The notes below the pieces were generated by a model. The model was not told where the DNA came from. It saw only the letters and a list, made by a program, of their open reading frames with translations, and did not search any database. Below, piece by piece: positions 18,631 to 25,964 of a stretch of 63,668 nt of DNA (position 1 is its first letter; the number at the start of each line of letters is the position of its first letter). The position numbers and the translations under genes were made by a program. The DNA comes from an uncultured Roseburia sp. (GTDB lineage Bacteria; Bacillota; Clostridia; Lachnospirales; Lachnospiraceae): assembly GCA_947246475.1 (NCBI GenBank), contig CAMXSH010000008.1, positions 1 through 63,668 of the forward strand, read 5' to 3'.

Positions 18631-19821
18631 TTACTTTCCGATAAACAGCTCTCTCAGACCAGCTTCCTCCAGACCGGCGCCGATCACACAGATCCTTCCT
18701 GTATAATCTGCGCTTCCCCGGCGGATCTCATATTCCCCGGGCACCAGATCAAAGTGGAACCACTCGCCTTCCTCCGCTGGGACAATTCCCTTTGCCCGAA
18801 GGACCGTCCCCAGTTTTACCTCTTCATCCGCAATTTTTTCCAAAATATCTTTTAGTTCCGCCTCCGAATATTTATGGGCAGTCTCCATACCAATACTAGT
18901 AAATACATCATCGGCATGATGATGATGGTGGTCGTGATCATGGTCATGCCCACATCCACAGCTGCACTCCTCTCCATCGTGATGATGGTCTTGCTCTTCA
19001 TGATGGTGATGACAACATTCTCCGTCGTGATGATGGTCATGCTCTTCATGATGGTGGTGACAACATTCTCCATCGTGATGATGGTCTTGCTCTTCATGAT
19101 GGTGGTGACAACATTCTCCGTCGTGATGATGGTCATGCTCCTCATGATCATGGTGGTGAACATGACCGCATTCCGGACAAACCTCTGCCTCCTGCAGAAG
19201 TTCTTTTTCCAGACGGTTCTCCTTTTCCATGGCAGCCAGGACCTGTTTTCCGTCGATCTGTTCCCACGGCGTTGTAATAATCGGCGCCTCTGCATTATGT
19301 TCCCGGATCATCTCCAGGCATGTCTGAAGTTTATCTTCCTTCATCGCTGCGGTACGGCTGAGCACGATGGTGCTGGCATGTTCGATCTGGTTATTATAAA
19401 ACTCACCAAAATTTTTCATATACATCTTACATTTGGCGGCATCTGCCACCGTCACAGAACTATTGAGCTTCACTGCCCCCTCCGGCAGTTTTTCCTTCAC
19501 ACCAAGAACTGCCTTGATCACGTCTGAAAGCTTGCCCACGCCGGAGGGCTCAATGATGATGCGGTCAGGAGAATACTTCTCCAGTACCTCACCCAGAGCA
19601 GTTCCAAAATCCCCTACAAGTGAACAACAGATACAGCCGGAGTTCATCTCCGTGATATTAATGCCTGAATCTTTCAAAAAGCCGCCGTCGATGCCGATCT
19701 CACCAAATTCATTTTCGATCAGCACCAGCTTCTCTCCCTCAAATGCCTCCTTGATCAGTTTTTTGATTAAAGTCGTTTTTCCAGCTCCCAAAAAGCCGGA
19801 TACAATATCAATCTTTGTCAT
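18631..19821 (-). CDS. COG0523 metallochaperone GTPase with His/Cys-rich insert
   Basis: CobW/COG0523-family GTPase, 396 residues. Walker A is SGFLGAGKTT, the family metal motif is SGCICC (CxCC) near residue 65, and IIEPSGVGK supplies G3. Between residues about 216 and 305 lies a very long His/Cys-rich insert built from 16-residue repeats of the type DHHHDGECCHHHHEE. The C-terminal CobW_C domain (FTSIGMET, ending LFIGK) closes the protein. Such GTPases load or allocate zinc or other transition metals. No Zur or NikR-type operator was recognised upstream. Confidence 0.88.
   Translation of the reverse strand: MTKIDIVSGFLGAGKTTLIKKLIKEAFEGEKLVLIENEFGEIGIDGGFLKDSGINITEMNSGCICCSLVGDFGTALGEVLEKYSPDRIIIEPSGVGKLSDVIKAVLGVKEKLPEGAVKLNSSVTVADAAKCKMYMKNFGEFYNNQIEHASTIVLSRTAAMKEDKLQTCLEMIREHNAEAPIITTPWEQIDGKQVLAAMEKENRLEKELLQEAEVCPECGHVHHHDHEEHDHHHDGECCHHHHEEQDHHHDGECCHHHHEEHDHHHDGECCHHHHEEQDHHHDGEECSCGCGHDHDHDHHHHHADDVFTSIGMETAHKYSEAELKDILEKIADEEVKLGTVLRAKGIVPAEEGEWFHFDLVPGEYEIRRGSADYTGRICVIGAGLEEAGLRELFIGK
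18966..19160. repeat. 48-base tandem repeat encoding the metal-binding insert
   Basis: About four units of 48 bases encode alternating (Q/H)DHHHDGECCHHHHEE blocks. Because Q and H alternate, there is a higher-order period of 96 bases. The repeats are close to identical at DNA level, so unit number could change by slippage. Confidence 0.85.
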
Positions 19822-19856
19822 TTTCTTCTTTCTCCTTCTTTATTTCTTCATCCGGT

Positions 19857-20555
19857 TCAAACCGCTTCAAAATGCTGATAATCCTTGGAATGCTTCCAGT
19901 CCCCACCCCAGGAAAATCCATATTTTTTAAAAATCTTATACACCTTATCGCCCCGGTGGATCATATAATCCTTATATTTTCCCTTACATTTGGAAACTTC
20001 CCTGACTTTATATGCCCTGCTGTTTGCTGGAGCAATCCCATAAGACGTAATATAGGGATTGATTCTGGGGTTGATGTCTATGGCAAGGCCCAGGCTGTGC
20101 TTGGACAGCTTATTGGAGTTTGCCACCTTACGGTAATTAAATGCCGATGTATTGTTATCTGCCATCGACGCCTCATCCTCTGCTCCGTATTCATCCACCA
20201 GCTTCATCTTTTCTATGGGATACCTAAGTTTATAAAGCTGGTAAAATACCTTCAATGTCCGGCGGGCGATCTTTTTATTTACGATCATCTCGCCTTCCTG
20301 CACATTTCCATCAAAATCAATATAGCGGATCTGCAGATAGCGCAGAGTGTCCAGGGAAATCTTAGCCCCCTTCTTATAGGACCTGCCCTGAATCCGTTTT
20401 TTTATCTCCTGGTCAATCTTCTGGGAGACAAACCCCTTCTTATAAGTATATTTTCCGCCCCCTGCAATACAGGGCTTTGCCATCCAAACCAGCGTTGTCG
20501 TAAAAACCACCGCTGTCACTGTAAAAATCCTGCACCAGTCTTTTTTTCCCATCAT
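19857..20555 (-). CDS. Secreted M15-family peptidoglycan peptidase
   Basis: 232 residues with an N-terminal signal or anchor segment (TVTAVVFTTTLVWMAKPCIA). The catalytic half has the M15 zinc motifs: KHSLGLAIDINPRINPY (H...D ligands) and DYQHFEAV with the last His ligand at the C-terminus. DWKHSKDYQHFE matches the M15_4 layout of D-Ala-D-Ala or L-Ala-D-Glu peptidases. It should trim cell-wall peptides outside the membrane. It lies between the GTPases and pnuC on the same strand. Confidence 0.83.
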   Translation of the reverse strand: MMGKKDWCRIFTVTAVVFTTTLVWMAKPCIAGGGKYTYKKGFVSQKIDQEIKKRIQGRSYKKGAKISLDTLRYLQIRYIDFDGNVQEGEMIVNKKIARRTLKVFYQLYKLRYPIEKMKLVDEYGAEDEASMADNNTSAFNYRKVANSNKLSKHSLGLAIDINPRINPYITSYGIAPANSRAYKVREVSKCKGKYKDYMIHRGDKVYKIFKKYGFSWGGDWKHSKDYQHFEAV

Positions 20556-20622
20556 CTTTTAACTTATACCTTTTCCTTTCAAAAGTCAAATCTTTCTCTC
20601 TATCTTACAACAAACGAAACAA

Positions 20623-21306
20623 TTAAACAAGACCACTCTGTTTCTTTTTTCTCCTTTTCCAGCTATAAAAGCCATAGGCGTCATTGACCAGAAATATAAC
20701 AAAGCAGAGGATCATTGGCAAATATCTCAATTCCGACAGTGTTGCCATCACCCATAAAATAATAAGAACTACATCATTTGTGCCATAAGCCACTGCATAC
20801 CAGGGACTTCTCAGCATCATCAGGCTGGAAGCCAGAAAACTGGTGGCGATGGAAATGGTACTAAACAATAGATTGGGCGTCTCAAACCAATCTAATACAA
20901 AATAAAACAGGATCGTCACAAGAATCGTGGCGACACTTAAAACCAACCAGGTCCCTGGTTTCAGGTGTTCTACCTTAACCTCCTTATCATCATAGGGATT
21001 TTTCAGCCAGGTGACCACCGACATCAGCGCGATGGGCGCTGTCATTCCAAGATATGTAATCATCTCCCCCCAATACCGGAACTGAAAAGAAATGAGTGCA
21101 TATAAAATGCTGAACCCGACGGTAAGAATCTGCCCCAGCACATCCCCTTTCGCCACAAAGATCAATGCCGTGACACCGACGAGAGAGGCTGCCAGTGTCA
21201 GCCACGCGCCATTCCCTGACAGAATAAAAGATCCCGCTACCAAGATCACGGAAGCCAACCAGAGAACCTTTTCAAACTTGTTCAAATTTTTCACTGACTC
21301 GATCAT
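20623..21306 (-). CDS. pnuC: Nicotinamide riboside/mononucleotide transporter PnuC
   Basis: Seven-helix membrane facilitator of the PnuC family, 227 residues from the ATG at 21306, which has AAGGAGGATAAG directly upstream; the frame is open a little further. The hallmark WGEMITYLGMTAPIALMS and the paired-helix region around WLKNPY are present, followed by YAVAYGTNDVVLIILW and VNDAYGFYSWKRRKK near the end. It imports vitamin B3 nucleosides for NAD synthesis. No NAD riboswitch was recognised upstream. Confidence 0.9.
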   Translation of the reverse strand: MIESVKNLNKFEKVLWLASVILVAGSFILSGNGAWLTLAASLVGVTALIFVAKGDVLGQILTVGFSILYALISFQFRYWGEMITYLGMTAPIALMSVVTWLKNPYDDKEVKVEHLKPGTWLVLSVATILVTILFYFVLDWFETPNLLFSTISIATSFLASSLMMLRSPWYAVAYGTNDVVLIILWVMATLSELRYLPMILCFVIFLVNDAYGFYSWKRRKKKQSGLV

Positions 21307-21406
21307 CTTATCCTCCTTGTCCGGCTTCAATCAAAGAAAAAGATTCTGAAAAAAAAGACTTGATTTTCTCAGCCTGACATGATATTATAGTTGTCGGAAG
21401 TTTTTT

Positions 21407-21481
21407 CGGGGTATGGCTCAGTTTGGCTAGAGCGCATCGTTCGGGACGATGAGGCCGCAGGTTCAAATCCTGTTACCCCGA
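21407..21481 (+). tRNA. tRNA-Pro (anticodon CGG)
   Basis: A full cloverleaf can be drawn: acceptor CGGGGTA/TACCCCG with discriminator A at 21481, D arm GCTC/GAGC, anticodon stem CATCG/CGATG with loop TTCGGGA giving anticodon CGG, and T arm GCAGG/CCTGT with loop TTCAAAT. CCA is not encoded. Confidence 0.95.
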
Positions 21482-21482
21482 T

Positions 21483-21516
21483 AAAAAAATGGCAGAGCGA
21501 GGTTCTGCCATTTTTT
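21483..21516 (+). terminator. Terminator of tRNA-Pro
   Basis: ATGGCAGA (21489-21496) pairs with TCTGCCAT (21504-21511) followed by TTTTT, directly after the tRNA. The remainder up to 21712 shows no gene. Confidence 0.88.
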
Positions 21517-21712
21517 ATTATCTGAGTATGAAAGTTCTCAATTCACGGAGTAAAGGAATCAGCGAAGCCGAACAGTCTTACCAAACATGACGCTCAAGTT
21601 CGCCATTCATATTCCGGACAGCCATTACAAAAATACTGTTTTTACATAGCTCAATGGCGTGAATTTGAACCCTGTTTTGTCCTGCGCCATCAAACTAACC
21701 TCATGCTACTGC

Positions 21713-22024
21713 CTACTTAAACTTCACGGCAGTTCCATATGCCATGACTTCTGCCGCTCCCTGCATAACTGCTGCCGAGGCATACCTGACATTCACGATG
21801 GCATCCGCTCCCAGGCTCTCCGCTTCTGCTACCATTCTCTTCGTAGCAAGAGCTCTTGCATCATTCATCATATCTGTATATGCTTTCAGCTCTCCTCCCA
21901 CAAGAGTTTTAAAACTCTGGGTAATATCCCGCCCTACATTTTTTGACTGGATCGTACTTCCCTTCACCAGTCCAAGCATCTCCAGCTCTTTTCCACTGAT
22001 CGTTTCAGTATTGACTAAGATCAT
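21713..22024 (-). CDS. YbjQ/UPF0145 family protein
   Basis: 103 residues of the YbjQ (UPF0145) family, small cytosolic pentamer-forming proteins of unclear role, possibly linked to metal or heavy-metal binding. Typical phrases are VNTETISGKE at the start, GSTIQSKNVGRDI, ARALATKRMVAEAESLGADAIVNVRY, and a final EVMAYGTAVKF. The start overlaps the end of the upstream membrane protein by 20 bases, so the two are probably translationally coupled. Confidence 0.88.
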   Translation of the reverse strand: MILVNTETISGKELEMLGLVKGSTIQSKNVGRDITQSFKTLVGGELKAYTDMMNDARALATKRMVAEAESLGADAIVNVRYASAAVMQGAAEVMAYGTAVKFK

Positions 22025-22235
22025 CTTCTTCTCCGCTCCTTATCTCTTTTATTCTGCTCACAGCAACACCAATCATCACTCCTGCCAGGGCAAGAGGCAC
22101 AAAGATAAAAAGCCCCTTCACCAGACCCGGTATGCCGCTGATCAACGCCAGCACTACCGCCAAACCAGCATAATAGATCACAAATAGAACTGCGATCACT
22201 ACCGGGGCGACCATTTTCTTTCCGTGAAGGTTCAT
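22005..22235 (-). CDS. Small two-helix membrane protein
   Basis: 76 residues with two hydrophobic helices (VVIAVLFVIYYAGLAVVLAL and GLFIFVPLALAGVMIGVAV) and a charged C-terminus ending GEEDDLSQY. No family was recognised. It sits in a compact three-gene run: its ATG follows immediately after the stop of a 41-residue membrane peptide and its end overlaps ybjQ. Confidence 0.7.
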   Translation of the reverse strand: MNLHGKKMVAPVVIAVLFVIYYAGLAVVLALISGIPGLVKGLFIFVPLALAGVMIGVAVSRIKEIRSGEEDDLSQY

Positions 22236-22361
22236 TTACACATCCATCCCCTCATCTTTTAACGTATCCTTCACACCAGCCACAACTGCTGTAACAGCTG
22301 CCACGACTACGATCACCGCAATAATGACTATCGCTACACCGCCTGTGAGAATCCCCATCAT
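22236..22361 (-). CDS. 41-residue single-helix membrane peptide
   Basis: An ATG at 22361 with AGGTG upstream encodes one long hydrophobic helix rich in Ile, Val and Ala (VAIVIIAVIVVVAAVTAVVA) and a charged tail ending KDEGMDV. The stop abuts the next ATG with no spacer. Position, binding site and helix make a real gene likely. The function is unknown. Confidence 0.65.
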   Translation of the reverse strand: MMGILTGGVAIVIIAVIVVVAAVTAVVAGVKDTLKDEGMDV

Positions 22362-22401
22362 CTAACACCTGCCTTTTATCTAAAATATAATTGAAAATAT
22401 C

Positions 22402-22437
22402 GATGCTGGGAGCAAAAGATATTCTGTACCCAGCATC
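22402..22437. other. Nine-base-pair inverted repeat
   Basis: GATGCTGGG (22402-22410) and CCCAGCATC (22429-22437) flank an 18-base loop. It lies between the stop of the 22514-22855 gene and the start of the small membrane-protein operon. It could be a terminator lacking a strong T run or an operator. Confidence 0.4.
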
Positions 22438-22513
22438 ATAAATTATTTTCATTGTACCATAAAATCATAAATGGTACAATCCCATTTCCACCTGAGTTCA
22501 AGGCATCAACAAA

Positions 22514-22855
22514 TCAAATGATCAATACAGGGACCTTTGACTTCTTGGCATCCTTCAGAATACTTTTTAAGAAATCGGATATTTCATTACTGCTCATGTT
22601 TTTAGCAAGAGCTGATTCATAGATTGAATCTATGACTATTAATTCAGAGTACTCTGAATTAACAAATTTCTTGGCGGCGATTAAAGCATCAATGGAATCA
22701 CATTTTACAAGGTTAAGATAGTCATGAATAATATCATGTGCTCTTGCCTGTGTCCGGGTATATGCATTTCCACCGTCAAGATACATAATGTTTGCTCCGA
22801 TTATTTCTTTCTGCAGAGAAGAAATAACCGTAAAAGCTAATTGTCTGCTATTCAT
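22514..22855 (-). CDS. Hypothetical protein, 113 residues
   Basis: The ATG at 22855 (MNSRQLAF) has AAGGAG eight bases upstream and is preferred to two earlier ATGs. The protein is mostly helical, with GGNAYTRTQARAHDIIHDYLN and a C-terminal KSILKDAKKSKVPVLII. No family, signal peptide or membrane helix is recognised. The name-like motif of ARAHDIIHDY might suggest a small regulatory or toxin-antitoxin-type protein, but this is not supported further. Confidence 0.6.
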   Translation of the reverse strand: MNSRQLAFTVISSLQKEIIGANIMYLDGGNAYTRTQARAHDIIHDYLNLVKCDSIDALIAAKKFVNSEYSELIVIDSIYESALAKNMSSNEISDFLKSILKDAKKSKVPVLII

Positions 22856-23121
22856 ATGCATCTCTCCTTCTTGATTTTTTATCATACTCTCTATTTTTCA
22901 AATCGTCAAGTGGGATAAATTTTAATTTCTTTTTCCATTATAAGTGCTTGTCAGTAACAACTTACGGAAACCCAAGAACCCCAACTTTTGATTTATAACG
23001 AACAAAATTGATTTATCTCACAAAACACCCCACGCAAATTCTTTTTTTCTCAAACCTAAATAAAACACGAAAAAAACAGTCATTCTTCTTTTTATTTTTT
23101 TTAGTCTGAATCAAAAACTTC

Positions 23122-23150
23122 TTGATTTTTTACGAAATAGCGCGTATAAT
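23122..23150 (+). promoter_or_regulatory. Promoter of the GH43 gene
   Basis: TTGATT (23122-23127), a 17-base spacer and TATAAT (23145-23150). The start codon is at 23190 behind AGGAGGT. The preceding 22886-23121 is AT-rich without an obvious gene. Confidence 0.75.
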
Positions 23151-23189
23151 GAATTTAGTTGTAAATTTTATTCACAGGAGGTATTTTTT

Positions 23190-25277
23190 ATGAGGCGAAA
23201 AATCATAGCAGTCTGCCTTTCTGCAGCTGTCGCACTGTCCGCCCTCGCATCTGGCGGAACAGCAGACGCGGCGGCAAAGCCAAAACTGAAAACAAAAAAG
23301 ATTTCTGTTTTGGTTAAGAAGAGCAAAACGATTAAAATTGCAAAAAAGGGGAAATTCAAGATCTCCTTCCAATCCAAAAACAAAAAAATCGCAAAGGTTT
23401 CTTCCAAAGGAAAAGTAACGGGACAGAAAAAGGGACGTACTAAAGTTGTTGTTTACTACAAAAAGGGAAAAGCAGCCAAAAAGAAACTGGGCACTGTTTC
23501 CGTAACTGTAACATCCAAAACGACTCCGGTTCCAGTTCCAACTGCGTCCGCAATGCCGCCGGCACCTACGCCAAACATATCCATCCCGCCAGTACCAGCG
23601 CCATCACAGGCACCAGGCGGTCAGACACCTGATATACCAGCGGCCACACCGGAAGGACCAGTTCCAAAGCCTACTCAGGATCCAAACAACCTGGTTACAG
23701 TAAATTATCCTACTCTGTATTCCGATATTCCGGATCTCGACGTCATCCGCAGCGGGGACGCCTATTATATGGTGAGCACAACGATGAATATGTGTCCTGG
23801 CGTGCCTATTATGAAGTCAACTGACCTGGCGCACTGGCAGATCGTAAATTATGTCTATGATACATATATAGACGATGACCTGGCAAACCTGAACAATGGC
23901 AAGGACATGTACAGACATGGTTCCTGGGCGGCATCTCTCAAATACAATGAAGCAGATGGCAAATACTATGTCGCTTTCAACACCAACGACCACGATTTTT
24001 ACATATATACCACCACCGATATCGAAAAAGGAACCTGGACAAAATATTCCACAAAAACCAGATACCATGATCCAGCGCTGTTTTTCGACGAGGGTAAGAT
24101 GTATGTCTTCTCCGGAAGCACGCTGCAGCAGCTTGAACTGGACGAATCCACCAATGCTGTCAAGCCAGTGGGAAGTTCTGTAAAACTCTTTACCAAAGAT
24201 GATAAGAAATGGGGACTATGGGAAGGAGCACATGCCTACAAAGTCGGGGATTACTATTACCTGTTCATCATTGCTTCCCCAGCAACGGGCGGCTGGATGC
24301 GCACCGAAGTATGCTACCGTTCCAAGACGCTGGAAGCCGGTGACTGGGAAGAGCAGATCGTTTATCAGGGCGGCTGCGGCGGCAACGGTGCCGGTCTCGC
24401 CCAGGGTGGAATCGTCGATACCCAGTACGGTGACTGGTATGGTTTCCTCTTCCAGGATCACGGCGGCGTAGGACGTATCCCATCGATTGTATCCGTAAAC
24501 TGGAATTATACTGACAGCGACGGCAATAGTTACGAGGACTGGCCAATGATGGGCACTTACGATGCGGACGGAAACTTTACACCAAGCAAGGCAGAAGAAT
24601 CCGTTCAGATCAACCTGAATGACAGCGGTCTGGAAAATTATTTTGTAGACAGCGACGACTTTACTTACGCAGAGGGCGAGAAACTGAAACTGGTATGGCA
24701 ATGGAACCACAACCCACAGAACGATTTCTGGTCCGTAACTGACAATCCAGGTTATCTGCGCCTGACAACGGATAAAGTGGTAGATAACATCATGTATGCC
24801 CACAACTCACTGACCCAGCGTACCTATGGTCCTTCCTGTAAATCTGAGACCAAGATCTCTATCGGCCAGATGAAACCGGGCGATTTCGCGGGCCTTGCTT
24901 CCGTATCAAATGCACCAGCTATGATCGGTGTAATGTGCGATGATAACGGTGACAAATATATCACTCAGGCTTCTTCGCCATTCCCTAAAGGCACTGGCAC
25001 AGAAACCGAAATAAATGGTCAGGCACCAGAAAAGCTTTCCGACGACGCTGAAGTGTACCTGAAGATCGAGTACAGTTTCTCCACAAATGCCTACAATGAC
25101 AAGGCAAACTTCTTCTACAGCCTGGACGGCACCAACTGGACCAAACTGGGTACAGAACAGAAATTGAGCTTTGATACAGCTACCACATTTATGGGAACAA
25201 GAACCTGGCTGTTCAACTACGCAACAAAAGAAGCCGGCGGATATGTAGACTTTGATTATTATAAGATCTATGACTGA
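23190..25277 (+). CDS. Secreted GH43 glycosidase with Ig-like N-terminal module
   Basis: 695 residues. A Sec signal peptide (residues 1-28, ending in an AxA-type site) is followed by a Lys-rich BIG2-like module (about 29-115) with KKIAKVSSKGKVTGQKKG. A Pro-rich linker comes next (about 116-170). The GH43 five-blade propeller follows: base aspartate in SDIPDLDVIR, pKa-modulating aspartate in YHDPALFF, acid glutamate in WEGAHAYK. The last 180 residues form a beta-sandwich GH43_C2-like module. This layout fits a beta-xylosidase or arabinofuranosidase acting outside the cell on arabinoxylan. The basic module may hold it in the wall. Confidence 0.85.
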   Translation: MRRKIIAVCLSAAVALSALASGGTADAAAKPKLKTKKISVLVKKSKTIKIAKKGKFKISFQSKNKKIAKVSSKGKVTGQKKGRTKVVVYYKKGKAAKKKLGTVSVTVTSKTTPVPVPTASAMPPAPTPNISIPPVPAPSQAPGGQTPDIPAATPEGPVPKPTQDPNNLVTVNYPTLYSDIPDLDVIRSGDAYYMVSTTMNMCPGVPIMKSTDLAHWQIVNYVYDTYIDDDLANLNNGKDMYRHGSWAASLKYNEADGKYYVAFNTNDHDFYIYTTTDIEKGTWTKYSTKTRYHDPALFFDEGKMYVFSGSTLQQLELDESTNAVKPVGSSVKLFTKDDKKWGLWEGAHAYKVGDYYYLFIIASPATGGWMRTEVCYRSKTLEAGDWEEQIVYQGGCGGNGAGLAQGGIVDTQYGDWYGFLFQDHGGVGRIPSIVSVNWNYTDSDGNSYEDWPMMGTYDADGNFTPSKAEESVQINLNDSGLENYFVDSDDFTYAEGEKLKLVWQWNHNPQNDFWSVTDNPGYLRLTTDKVVDNIMYAHNSLTQRTYGPSCKSETKISIGQMKPGDFAGLASVSNAPAMIGVMCDDNGDKYITQASSPFPKGTGTETEINGQAPEKLSDDAEVYLKIEYSFSTNAYNDKANFFYSLDGTNWTKLGTEQKLSFDTATTFMGTRTWLFNYATKEAGGYVDFDYYKIYD

Positions 25278-25315
25278 TCCCATATAGAACGTCACAACTT
25301 CATATTTATAAACTT

Positions 25316-25346
25316 CGTGCAGTCCGCCAGGGGCTGCACGTTTTTT
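25316..25346 (+). terminator. Terminator of the GH43 gene
   Basis: CGTGCAG (25316-25322) pairs with CTGCACG (25334-25340) followed by six T residues. Confidence 0.9.
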
Positions 25347-25454
25347 CTCTCCATTCTATGTGAGTGATACAGTACACCAGGAACCTTTTATCACGCCATG
25401 CATATGTTATATTAAAACACCAGAAACCCAAATATAAAAGGGGGATTTTTAATT

Positions 25455-25775
25455 ATGCCTGAGAATCATGAAAGCTCACCGGAAATCCTTTGTGAATCCT
25501 TCGATCCGCCATGCAAAGAAGTATGCAAAAAGATCGGCTATCAGTATGCCGATATCAGCGTTCCTATTGAACTGAAGCCAAACGCAACCATCGGCTGCAT
25601 TGAATCTGAGTGCTGCGGTGAACCTTCGGTGTACTGTAAAGAAAATTACACCGGGAATTCCTGCGAGATCACTGTCACCCAGAAAATTCTCATTAAGATT
25701 CCTGTGGAGTTCAATGTGATTGCCTGTGTAGGGGAGGAGCAGATTTCCTGTGGAGATGACGACCCCTGCTGTTAA
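25455..25775 (+). CDS. Cys-rich small protein of unknown function
   Basis: 106 residues with twelve cysteines (CESF, CKEVC, CIESECC, CKEN, CEI, CVG, CGDDDPCC) and no signal peptide. The central part ISVPIELKPNATIG and VTQKILIKIPVEFNVIAC looks like a beta-rich assembly domain. Cytosolic, cysteine-rich, beta-rich proteins of this size in Clostridia are often spore coat or exosporium components, or metal binders, but I recognise no named family. It has its own terminator and lies alone between a GH43 gene and the aminotransferase fusion; the start is preceded by AAAAGGGGGA. Confidence 0.65.
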   Translation: MPENHESSPEILCESFDPPCKEVCKKIGYQYADISVPIELKPNATIGCIESECCGEPSVYCKENYTGNSCEITVTQKILIKIPVEFNVIACVGEEQISCGDDDPCC

Positions 25776-25814
25776 ACCGTTCCCTGATATCATAATGTCA
25801 GGGAAAACAACAAT

Positions 25815-25858
25815 AAAACCCTTTACGTCTGCAGTGATGTAAAGGGTTTTAATTTTTT
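25815..25858 (+). terminator. Terminator of the Cys-rich gene
   Basis: A 12-base-pair stem, AAAACCCTTTAC (25815-25826) with GTAAAGGGTTTT (25839-25850), is followed by AATTTTTT. Confidence 0.92.
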
Positions 25859-25873
25859 GTGTTAAATTAATTT

Positions 25874-25943
25874 TTGAACTTTTAGTTGAACTATTTGTAA
25901 AAGTGTGCTATAATCGCCTTTAAATCAATGCCTAAATTGAACT
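25874..25943 (+). promoter_or_regulatory. Promoter with repeated TTGAACT motifs
   Basis: TTGAAC (25886-25891), 17 bases and TATAAT (25909-25914) form a strong promoter for the aminotransferase fusion. TTGAACT occurs three times, at 25874-25880, 25886-25892 (overlapping the -35) and 25937-25943. These may be operator half sites for the fused HTH domain; that is inference. Confidence 0.6.
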
Positions 25944-25964
25944 TTGGAAGGGGACGAGCGGAAA

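Noticed and set aside
18874-19527. Plus-strand 217-codon frame rich in Met and Val
   Set aside because: It is the antisense of the His-rich repeat of the GTPase gene; the composition follows from the repeat.
21407-21516. tRNA-Pro as an occupied integration site
   Set aside because: No integrase or duplicate of the tRNA 3' end was found beside it.
22252-22452. Reading frame of 66 codons on the minus strand
   Set aside because: Lies over the 41-residue membrane peptide in another frame, has no binding site, and its Cys/Ser/His-rich product looks like a frame shadow.
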